This document shows, piece after piece, positions 1 to 6,839 of a stretch of 64,000 nucleotides of DNA (position 1 is its first letter; every line of letters begins with the position of its first letter). The notes under the pieces were generated by a model that had not been told where the DNA came from, did no database searches, and saw only the letters and a list, made by a program, of their open reading frames with translations. The stretch is from NCBI GenBank assembly GCA_004535795.1, contig SPIA01000001.1, positions 381,895 through 445,894 of the forward strand. The letters run 5' to 3'. Source of the DNA: Gammaproteobacteria bacterium LSUCC0057 (GTDB lineage: Bacteria; Pseudomonadota; Gammaproteobacteria; Pseudomonadales; Porticoccaceae). The translations under genes were made by a program, and so were the position numbers.

Positions 1-218
1 TGTTGGCGGCCGATATGTTCGCGCTTGCGGCGCACATCGATCGGCGAGCTGGCGATGGTGGCCAGCTGCAGGCGGTTGAGCGATGTGTTGAGTAGCGTGC
101 CGGTAAACGCCGCACCGCTCGTGTAATCTATCTCCATATCGCAAAAGGTCGCTAAGGTGCGGGCGTGCCAGACATCGCGCTGCAGCGCAGGCACGGCTGT
201 AGTGAGCGTGCTGTTCAT
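1..218 (-). CDS. AraC-family transcriptional regulator, FeaR-like (N-terminal part only)
   Basis: Only the first 72 or so codons lie in the window; the gene runs off the left edge, so the C-terminal AraC DNA-binding domain is not seen. The N-terminus (DVWHARTLATFCDMEIDY, then FTGTLLNTSLNRLQLATI) resembles the cupin-like sensor domain of FeaR-type regulators, which control aromatic amine oxidation to phenylacetate in enterobacteria. The ATG is preceded by a strong GAGGAGGGGA ribosome site. It starts 23 bases after the stop of the penicillin acylase gene on the same strand, so the two are probably co-transcribed and the regulator may sense a phenylacetyl compound. The family call is fairly safe; the inducer is inference. 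Confidence 0.7.
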   Translation of the reverse strand, partial: MNSTLTTAVPALQRDVWHARTLATFCDMEIDYTSGAAFTGTLLNTSLNRLQLATIASSPIDVRRKREHIGRQ

Positions 219-241
219 AATCCCCTCCTCAGAGTACAAGC

Positions 242-2749
242 TTAATCAGTCGCTGGTAGTAGTCGTTGCACCCGTTGCGCGCGCTGTTCGGCCTCGACGC
301 GGCTAAAGGGGATCGACTTGTAGCGGTAACCGCTGAACATCGCCATCTGATCACTGTAGTGGTCGGCAAAGCTGCCATCGCTATTGATGTGGCCGCTCTG
401 GCCGGGCGGGATCACATCGTAGGCCTCAAAATGGTCACCGCGGGCGATAAACAGGTTGTTCTCGGTGCCGCGGTTCATGTAGCCGGGCAGAGTAGTCTCT
501 GCCTCGGGCGCGGCTTGCGGCACACCGCGAAAGTTCACTGGCCGCCAGACCATTGGCGAAGCGCTCAACTGCCAACCGTCGTAGTCGGCGCCAAACTGCT
601 CAGTGAGCTCAGCCACCGCCTCGGCAAAGGTGCTGGCCAGCAGCGCGTCGGGCGCTTGGCCGTTAAAAAAGTCATACGCGGGCTGCTCGCCGCGGGCCAG
701 CTGGTCGAGGGTTCGAACGATGATCTTGCTGCCCACCGCCGGATGGCTAGAGGGCCCCTGCGGGTGGTGGAAGGTGGCGTTGTTAGCGTACCAGGGGTGC
801 AAAAGTTCGCCGACATCGTCGCTGAACACCTGCGCCAGCAAGCGGTCTATCCACGCTTGCATCAGCGCCGGTTCGGCGCCATAAAAGCCATTGTCATCCA
901 GCGTCCAGTTACCGCTCCAGTCGCTGAGCATAGTCAGCGCGCGCCGCTCGGTTGAGTCGGCTGGGCTGGCCGCCAGCGCCGCGGTTAAATGGTCGATGAT
1001 GAACGGCAGGGTCAGCTCGGCGTCGGTGACCGCACGGTTGACCGCCCAGATCTGGTCAACACTGAGTGCCGGTTGACGCTCCAGTTCCCGATTGATCAGC
1101 GCCACCCGTTCGCTGGCACTCCAGCTCAGATTCCACAAGTCGCTAGAGGCCCAGCCGCGGCTCGGTCGGTTGTTCCAGTTACTGAGATAGCCCTGGGCAG
1201 GATTGCGCACCGTCGGGTTGTCGCTGTAGGGGCGCATGCCCTGCCAGTCAAACTCACCGCTGCCGGGGGTCGGCAGCCGCGGGTCTTGTTGCGGATGGCG
1301 CTGCGGGTAGCGGCCGCCGTGGGTGTAGCCGAGATTGCCGGCGGTATCGGTGTAGTAAAAGTTAATGTTGGTCGTCACTTGGCTGATTGCCTGTTGCGCT
1401 TGGTCGAGGTTCTTGGCCTTAGATAGCTCCACCCAGCCAAATAGCGAGTCGAGCTCGCCGCCCTCCCAGCTGCGCGCCCGGCTCCACGCCAGCCCCTGCT
1501 CGGCGGCGTGTTCAACCACCATGCCGTGCACCGAGCGGCGCGCGGTGATGGTGATCGGATCGGCATCTTTCACAGTGATTACCTCGTTCCAGCGCTCAAA
1601 GTCGCGGTAGCTGCCGTTGTGCAGATACTGCTCGGGGTTTTGCGGATTGAGTGTTTCAACAAACAGGTCGACCTGGTCGCTGAGCCCAGCGGTACTGCCC
1701 CAGGAGATATGGTTGTTGTGGGCAAACAGAATCGCCGGCAGCGCCAGTAGGGTGTTGCCGGCGAGGTCGAAGTCGCCGCCGTGAAGACCGATACCATAGA
1801 CGTAAGAGGGGGCGCCCCAGCCAAACTGCGGGCCGTTGACCACTACCCCCTGTGCATCGAGGGTTTTGTCAGCGCCTGTGGCCCAGTAGTTGCTGGCTGG
1901 GGCAAACTCGGGGCTGTAACTAAAGCCGCGGCGGCTGAGCAACTGAGCAAATTGCTCGGCGACGGCACTGTCGCTGGTCATGCCAGCGAAGCGGCCGTGG
2001 TCGTCGATGGCGACACGCGCCTCACCGGCAGTGACTCGCGGCAGTTGGCTGAGGTAGCTCGGTGCCGGTTGCGCGCGCTGCTCGGCAGTTGCGGCACTGG
2101 TCGGCACGGTAGTGACTGAGTCTTGATCGGTCAGCCACTTGCTCATGTTGAACATTGCCAGTCCTTGCACTGAGCCGTGTTGCTGCTGCAGAGACTGAAG
2201 TATTGTTAAGTTGTCGCGTTCGCTGTTGAAGTCAGCGTAGCGATGGGCGATGGCGCCGGCAAACAGCATGGCGACATCGTAGGGCTGCCAGCCGACCGGG
2301 TCGAACTGGTGGTCAATAAACTCTTTGGGCAGTAGCGCAGGATCTGCTAGAACTTCGCCGACACGGCGGCTGAAGCCGTCGGCATAGCCCTGCAAAATGG
2401 CCAGTTGTGCAGGCTCGAGTTGGGCGAGCTGTGCGGTGATGGCGCGGTGGTCGTAAATGGTGCGAATATGGCGGTCGAGATCGACAAACTCCGCGCCGAG
2501 TACCTCGGCGACGCGCCCTTGGGCGGTGCGGCGCAGCATCTCCATCTGAAACAGGCGGTCCTCTGCGACTGCGTAGCCAAAACCAAAGTAGACGCCGTAG
2601 TTGTCGTCGGCGAACACATGTGGTGTGCCGTACTCGTCGCGGTAGATGGTGGCGATGGTGTCGTCGTCGACACGACTGTCGCAACCCGCGATCACGGTGA
2701 GGGTGAGGACTAACAGAACCGGCTTAAGCCACTTGGCATGGTCTCTCAT
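242..2749 (-). CDS. pac: Penicillin G acylase homologue (Ntn-hydrolase, predicted lipoprotein)
   Basis: An 835-residue precursor that aligns along its length with E. coli penicillin G acylase, which cleaves phenylacetyl amides to phenylacetate plus amine. The order is a signal segment with lipobox (VIAGC, Cys23), alpha chain, spacer (about 220-285) and beta chain starting at Ser286 (SNYW). Key residues are present: Ser286 (B1), Gln308 (B23), Ala354 (B69), Asn526 in NWNN (B241), the Ca ligand Glu177 (A152) and the DQVD segment. Pocket residues PheB24, PheB57 and SerB67 are kept; the residue at alpha-Phe146 is Tyr171. The ATG at 2749 follows GGGAG at 7 bases; the longer reading upstream has no signal-like start. 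It lies in a phenylacetate locus, which agrees with the substrate. Acylhomoserine lactone cleavage is a possible side activity. Confidence 0.9.
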   Translation of the reverse strand: MRDHAKWLKPVLLVLTLTVIAGCDSRVDDDTIATIYRDEYGTPHVFADDNYGVYFGFGYAVAEDRLFQMEMLRRTAQGRVAEVLGAEFVDLDRHIRTIYDHRAITAQLAQLEPAQLAILQGYADGFSRRVGEVLADPALLPKEFIDHQFDPVGWQPYDVAMLFAGAIAHRYADFNSERDNLTILQSLQQQHGSVQGLAMFNMSKWLTDQDSVTTVPTSAATAEQRAQPAPSYLSQLPRVTAGEARVAIDDHGRFAGMTSDSAVAEQFAQLLSRRGFSYSPEFAPASNYWATGADKTLDAQGVVVNGPQFGWGAPSYVYGIGLHGGDFDLAGNTLLALPAILFAHNNHISWGSTAGLSDQVDLFVETLNPQNPEQYLHNGSYRDFERWNEVITVKDADPITITARRSVHGMVVEHAAEQGLAWSRARSWEGGELDSLFGWVELSKAKNLDQAQQAISQVTTNINFYYTDTAGNLGYTHGGRYPQRHPQQDPRLPTPGSGEFDWQGMRPYSDNPTVRNPAQGYLSNWNNRPSRGWASSDLWNLSWSASERVALINRELERQPALSVDQIWAVNRAVTDAELTLPFIIDHLTAALAASPADSTERRALTMLSDWSGNWTLDDNGFYGAEPALMQAWIDRLLAQVFSDDVGELLHPWYANNATFHHPQGPSSHPAVGSKIIVRTLDQLARGEQPAYDFFNGQAPDALLASTFAEAVAELTEQFGADYDGWQLSASPMVWRPVNFRGVPQAAPEAETTLPGYMNRGTENNLFIARGDHFEAYDVIPPGQSGHINSDGSFADHYSDQMAMFSGYRYKSIPFSRVEAEQRAQRVQRLLPATD

Positions 2750-2782
2750 AACTTGACTCCCGGTTGGCAGCAGCGCTGCAAT

Positions 2783-2798
2783 GCAAAACTCATTTTGC
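2783..2798. promoter_or_regulatory. Inverted repeat upstream of the acylase gene
   Basis: Perfect 6-bp arms GCAAAA and TTTTGC around CTCA, about 35 bases before the acylase start codon, in the 115-bp gap after the TonB receptor gene. It could be an operator for the acylase; no clear -35/-10 pair is visible beside it. The role is inference. Confidence 0.3.
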
Positions 2799-2813
2799 GC
2801 GGTGCGCGCAGAT

Positions 2814-2846
2814 AAAAAAGGGGGCTGGGCCGACGGCCGAGCCCCC
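2814..2846 (-). terminator. Rho-independent terminator after the TonB receptor gene
   Basis: Read leftward, 18 bases after the receptor stop, a GC-rich stem (arms GGGGGCT and AGCCCCC, inner GGCC pairs) is followed by six T. It should end receptor transcription, so the acylase downstream needs its own promoter or read-through. Confidence 0.85.
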
Positions 2847-2864
2847 TGTTGGTGGTGTTGCCAG

Positions 2865-5108
2865 TTAGTTGCTCCAAGTGACGGTGACACCAAAGGTCGC
2901 CGGAGCGCCCCAGACACCGATACCACCGGGGCCTATCACATACATGTGGGTGAGGTAATCCTCATCGGTGACATTCTTGCCCCACAGGCTGATATCCCAC
3001 GCCTCATCCAAGCTGGTCAAACTGATATAGCCGTTGACCAGTGCGCGGTCGTCGATACCGATGCGGGTATCGGCGAAGTCGGTAGTCTGCTCGTCGGTGA
3101 AGTTGTAGTCGAGCGAGAACTCCCAGGTGCCGTAGCTGGCCGGCAGAGTGTAGTTGGCCGCCAAGCTGTAGCTATTTTTTGGCGCGCTGCGTAGCGAGGC
3201 CCCACTGTAGTCGTTGCCATTGAAGGAGAGATCGTTGGCTTCAGACTCGAGGTAGGCGTAAAAGCCGCTGAAGCGCAAGTTGTCGCTGGCATACCAAGTG
3301 AACTCAGTCTCCACGCCGGTGATGTCAGCTTCACCGATATTGGTGGTCTGGAAGGTGCCAAACTCAGAGTCGGGGACCGGGCCAAAACGGACGATCTGCA
3401 GATCGGTATAGTCCATCATGAACAGGCTGGCGTTGACCCGCAGGGTGTCGGAGAGGTCAGATTTGAAGCCGACTTCGTAGTTGATCACCTCTTCGGGATC
3501 GACGGGATTAGAAGCTGCAGACTCAACCCCCTGTGAACCGGCGAAACCGCCGCTCTTGAACCCTTTCGAGATAGTACCGTAGATCATGGTGCCTTCACTG
3601 GGGGTATAGTTAAGAGCGATCTTTGGCGAGAAATCGTTCCAGCTATCTGACGGCGTGACACGGAAAGATTCGGCGACAATATTCAACCCTGAAGCGCCTA
3701 CGCCACCGCAACCGGCCCAGTCTTCAAAGGGGGAGCCATCGTTGGTGCCGTCGACAACCTGAGCACAGTTAACCGCTGTAGCGACGTAATCTTTTTCGTC
3801 GCGGGTGAAGCGGGCGCCGATCGACAGCGACAGCTGCTCGCTGATAGTCCAGTCAGCCTGGCCGAACAGCGCGTAGCTAGTGGTCTCGTTCTCGGTGCGA
3901 GTGTAGTCGTTGCCGCGAGTCGCTTGGTCACCCAGCGAAACCAGCGCGAAGCCGTCGTAGCTGCCTTCTACTGTCGTGCGGAAAATCTCGGTGCGGTCGG
4001 TCTCTTCAGTGAAGTAGAACGCGCCGACGGTGTAGTTAATGTTGTCACCGACCGTCGAGCTCCAGCGAATCTCTTGTGAGAAAGTGTCGATCTCTTCGAC
4101 AATATCGTCCATCACTTCGTCGAACGGCGCGACTGGGCCGAGGCTGACACCGGCCGATGCCATCGACCAGTCAGTCTCAGCTTTGCGCAACGCAGTGATA
4201 GTAGTGAGGGTGCCGTTACCGAGATCAAAATCACCCTGCAGGCTGATACCGCTGGTATCGCGGCTGGAGTAGCCATCTTTGGGTGAAGCATTTTGGCGCG
4301 GGCCGGTGACACCGTTGGCTGCGGCAATGTTGGTTAGCGGGGCGTTGTTGACGATGGCGGTGCGGCCCATATCGGCGCGGTCATCTTCCATACTGTCGAC
4401 GGTCAGCAGCCATTCGCTGCTGTCGCCACTGAACAGCAGCTGGCCGCGCACTGAGGTGGAGTCTTCGTCTTGCAGCTCGGTGCCGAGTAAGACGTTGTCG
4501 ACAAAGCCGTCGTGCTGACGGTGCGAGACGGTCAATTTGCCGGCGAGGTTGTCGGTCAAGCCACCGCTGGCCAATGCCTGGGCGCGGAAGATGCCTTCGT
4601 TACCGGCGGTGATACCAGCTTTTAAGCGGGTCTCTTGTGAAGGTTTTGCCGACACGACACTGATGGCGCCACCGATGGCGTTGCGGCCGAACAGAGTGCC
4701 CTGTGGGCCGCGCAGCACTTCGACGCGCTCGAGGTCGTACATATCAAAGTTGATACCGGCGCTGCGGCCAATGTAAACGCCATCTAAGAACAGCGCTGCA
4801 GAGTTGTCGAGGCCGGCGCCATCATCGGCAGAGGAGATGCCGCGCAGCGAGGGGATGGTCTGGCCGGGTGAAAACTCCATATAGGTGAGACCGGGGGTGC
4901 GCTCGGCGATGCCGGTCAGGTCAGAGATGTCTGCCTTGGCCATCATGTCGCCGCTCATGGCGGTGATAGCAATAGGCACATCTTGGACGTTTTCGGCGCG
5001 GTACTGGGCGGTGACCGTAATCTCCTCCAACTGCGCAGCACCGACGGCAGGGGCCGCGGTGGCAACAATCGCGGCGATGCTCATCGCTAGACGGTTTTGT
5101 ATTCTCAT
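2865..5108 (-). CDS. TonB-dependent outer-membrane receptor
   Basis: A 747-residue protein with signal peptide (cleavage near AVGA/AQ), a TonB-box-like EEITVTAQ, a plug domain (about 40-160, with LERVEVLRGPQGTLFGRNAIGG) and a 22-strand-type barrel to the C-terminus. It belongs to the large proteobacterial receptor class with no TonB-linked FecR partner beside it. The ATG at 5108 follows AGAGGGA. It would carry a substrate too big or scarce for porins into the periplasm using TonB energy. Flanking paaK and the penicillin acylase suggest a phenylacetylated compound, but siderophores or other ligands cannot be ruled out from sequence. Confidence 0.92.
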   Translation of the reverse strand: MRIQNRLAMSIAAIVATAAPAVGAAQLEEITVTAQYRAENVQDVPIAITAMSGDMMAKADISDLTGIAERTPGLTYMEFSPGQTIPSLRGISSADDGAGLDNSAALFLDGVYIGRSAGINFDMYDLERVEVLRGPQGTLFGRNAIGGAISVVSAKPSQETRLKAGITAGNEGIFRAQALASGGLTDNLAGKLTVSHRQHDGFVDNVLLGTELQDEDSTSVRGQLLFSGDSSEWLLTVDSMEDDRADMGRTAIVNNAPLTNIAAANGVTGPRQNASPKDGYSSRDTSGISLQGDFDLGNGTLTTITALRKAETDWSMASAGVSLGPVAPFDEVMDDIVEEIDTFSQEIRWSSTVGDNINYTVGAFYFTEETDRTEIFRTTVEGSYDGFALVSLGDQATRGNDYTRTENETTSYALFGQADWTISEQLSLSIGARFTRDEKDYVATAVNCAQVVDGTNDGSPFEDWAGCGGVGASGLNIVAESFRVTPSDSWNDFSPKIALNYTPSEGTMIYGTISKGFKSGGFAGSQGVESAASNPVDPEEVINYEVGFKSDLSDTLRVNASLFMMDYTDLQIVRFGPVPDSEFGTFQTTNIGEADITGVETEFTWYASDNLRFSGFYAYLESEANDLSFNGNDYSGASLRSAPKNSYSLAANYTLPASYGTWEFSLDYNFTDEQTTDFADTRIGIDDRALVNGYISLTSLDEAWDISLWGKNVTDEDYLTHMYVIGPGGIGVWGAPATFGVTVTWSN

Positions 5109-5146
5109 AGGTATTCCCTCTTTAATTACTAAAGAGCAGATTAGGT

Positions 5147-5154
5147 CCCCCCCC
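5147..5154. repeat. Eight-base C (G on the minus strand) homopolymer in the receptor leader
   Basis: C8 on the plus strand, 39 bases before the receptor ATG and inside its likely 5' leader. Such tracts can slip during replication and alter expression. A TTG immediately upstream on the minus strand is in frame with the receptor at this tract length. Confidence 0.5.
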
Positions 5155-5231
5155 AACCTGCCGGTTTAAGCTGCTGCGCGCCGGCTGGCACGCTGCGGCT
5201 ATTTGGCTAACGCCACTCTGCGGTGGCGATA

Positions 5232-5264
5232 TGTTTTATACTTAAAACACTGTGCTAGTGTCCA
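5232..5264 (-). promoter_or_regulatory. Receptor promoter with overlapping inverted repeats
   Basis: Read leftward: -35 TGGACA (5264-5259), an 18-base spacer and -10 TATAAA (5240-5235), about 120 bases before the receptor ATG. Two perfect inverted repeats cover it: TGTTTTA-N4-TAAAACA (5232-5249) over the -10, and ACACT-N5-AGTGT (5247-5261) over the spacer and -35 edge. A third, TAGTG-TC-CACTA, is at 5256-5267. These are good operator candidates. Confidence 0.5.
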
Positions 5265-5329
5265 CTATACGACTGCAGTTGGCAAATCATCAATGCACTG
5301 TTTGGAAAGAGTCTTTTGCCGCAGCGCGG

Positions 5330-6619
5330 TCACTGCCCACTGCGCTTGTCGATCACTCGCTGCGCCTTGCCCTCAGAGCGCGGCAAGCCGTTCTCGGCGA
5401 CGATTTCTACGCTCGCCGAGATGCCGATAATTGATTTGATGTGGTGTTTGAGTTCGCGACTCAGTGCGGCGTCGTCGCTGGCGCCGGACTTTTCGACTCT
5501 GACCGTGACGGCGTCGAGGTTGCCCTGTTTGCTCAGCTCGATCTGGTAGTGCGGGGCGAGACCGTCAACGCGGAGGATCTGCTCCTCTATTTGGGTCGGG
5601 AAGACATTGACGCCGCGGATAATCAGCATGTCGTCGCTGCGGCCGGTAATTTTGTCCATGCGTCGCATGGTCCGCGAGCTGCCGGGCAGTAGCCGGGTTA
5701 AATCGCGGGTCCGGTAGCGGATCATCGGCATGCCGACTTTGGTCAGGTTGGTGAAGACCAGTTCACCCTGTTCGCCGTCGGCGACCACTTCGCCGCTCTC
5801 CGGGTTGATGATCTCCGGGTAGAAGTGGTCCTCCCAGATGGTCGGGCCATCCTTGCTCTCAACGCACTCCTGAGCGACGCCAGGGCCCATCACCTCGGAG
5901 AGGCCGTAGATGTCGACCGCGTCGATCGCCATTTTCTGCTCGAGCTCTTGGCGCATCGAGCCGGTCCACGGCTCGGCGCCAAAGATACCGACACGCAGCG
6001 CCAGCTCATTGGGGTCGATACCCTGGCGGGCCACCTCGTCACAGATATTGAGCATATAAGAGGGGGTAACCATGATGATGTCGGGGTCGAAATCTTTGAG
6101 CAGTTGCACCTGCTTTTCGGTCTGCCCACCGGACATCGGGATCACCGCGCAGCCGAGCCGTTCGGCGCCGTAGTGGGCGCCGAGGCCGCCGGTGAACAGG
6201 CCGTAGCCGTAGGCGACATGCACTTTGTCGCTGGGACGGCCGCCGGCGGCGTAGATCGAGCGGGCGCCAACTTGTGCCCAGGTGTCGATATCGGCCTGGG
6301 TGTAACCGACCACGGTCGGTTTGCCGGTGGTGCCGCTGCTGGCGTGAATGCGCACGATCTGCTCCATCGGCGTACAGAACATGCCAAACGGGTAGTTGTC
6401 GCGCAGGTCAGCCTTGGTGGTGAACGGGAACTTGGCGAGATCGGCCAAGCTGTGCAGGTCGTCCGGGTGGACGCCGTGGGCGTCAAACTTGGCTCTGTAG
6501 ACCGGTGAGTTGGCGTAGACGTGTTGCAATGTCTGTTTCAGTCGGCTCAGCTGCAGCGCGCGCAGCTCATCGACGCTGGCGTTCTCGATCGCTTCTAAAC
6601 CGATGGCTGAGTCAGACAT
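5330..6619 (-). CDS. paaK: Phenylacetate-CoA ligase
   Basis: 429 residues, the usual PaaK length. It activates phenylacetate to phenylacetyl-CoA with ATP in the cytoplasm, the first step of the paa pathway. It has the adenylate-forming P-loop SSGTTGKPTVVGYT (about 95-108), the GAEPW segment, and the C-terminal hinge ITGRSDDMLIIRGVNVFPTQ. The start is ATG with a purine-rich GGGGTG ribosome site. It is divergent from paaZ across a 220-bp AT-rich regulatory region and precedes the receptor gene on the same strand by 221 bp. Confidence 0.96.
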   Translation of the reverse strand: MSDSAIGLEAIENASVDELRALQLSRLKQTLQHVYANSPVYRAKFDAHGVHPDDLHSLADLAKFPFTTKADLRDNYPFGMFCTPMEQIVRIHASSGTTGKPTVVGYTQADIDTWAQVGARSIYAAGGRPSDKVHVAYGYGLFTGGLGAHYGAERLGCAVIPMSGGQTEKQVQLLKDFDPDIIMVTPSYMLNICDEVARQGIDPNELALRVGIFGAEPWTGSMRQELEQKMAIDAVDIYGLSEVMGPGVAQECVESKDGPTIWEDHFYPEIINPESGEVVADGEQGELVFTNLTKVGMPMIRYRTRDLTRLLPGSSRTMRRMDKITGRSDDMLIIRGVNVFPTQIEEQILRVDGLAPHYQIELSKQGNLDAVTVRVEKSGASDDAALSRELKHHIKSIIGISASVEIVAENGLPRSEGKAQRVIDKRSGQ

Positions 6620-6665
6620 TACACACCCCTTAATAAACTTTTCTGGCTAATTTTTTTGTGAACTA

Positions 6666-6686
6666 TTGAGTCGTTTGCGACTTGAA
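6666..6686. promoter_or_regulatory. Imperfect palindrome in the paaK-paaZ divergent region
   Basis: TTGAGTCG and CGACTTGAA face each other around TTTG. It lies just downstream of the likely paaK start site and upstream of the paaZ promoter, a position fit for a repressor such as PaaX. Binding is inference; I do not see a clear match to the E. coli PaaX site. Confidence 0.3.
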
Positions 6687-6705
6687 ATAAATGCTATACA
6701 CAAAA

Positions 6706-6733
6706 TTGACTTAAATCAACAAAACTGTATCAT
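6706..6733 (+). promoter_or_regulatory. Likely sigma-70 promoter of paaZ
   Basis: TTGACT, a 16-base spacer and TATCAT in the AT-rich paaK-paaZ gap, about 105 bases before paaZ. The octamer GTATCATA here recurs upstream of paaA. The opposite strand carries a possible paaK promoter in the same bases (TTGTTG, 18 bases, TATAGC). Confidence 0.5.
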
Positions 6734-6839
6734 AAAATTCCTGACCAACTGTAGGGTCTCGGTTCGCGTTAATCTCGCCGGCCGAAACCATTTGATGACC
6801 AGTGCGGTAGCAGCCGCCGACAGAGAGAGTGAGTGAGCA

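Noticed and set aside
2750..2926. Extension of the acylase frame upstream of ATG 2749
   Set aside because: It would run through the receptor terminator and stop region and would bury the lipoprotein signal peptide.
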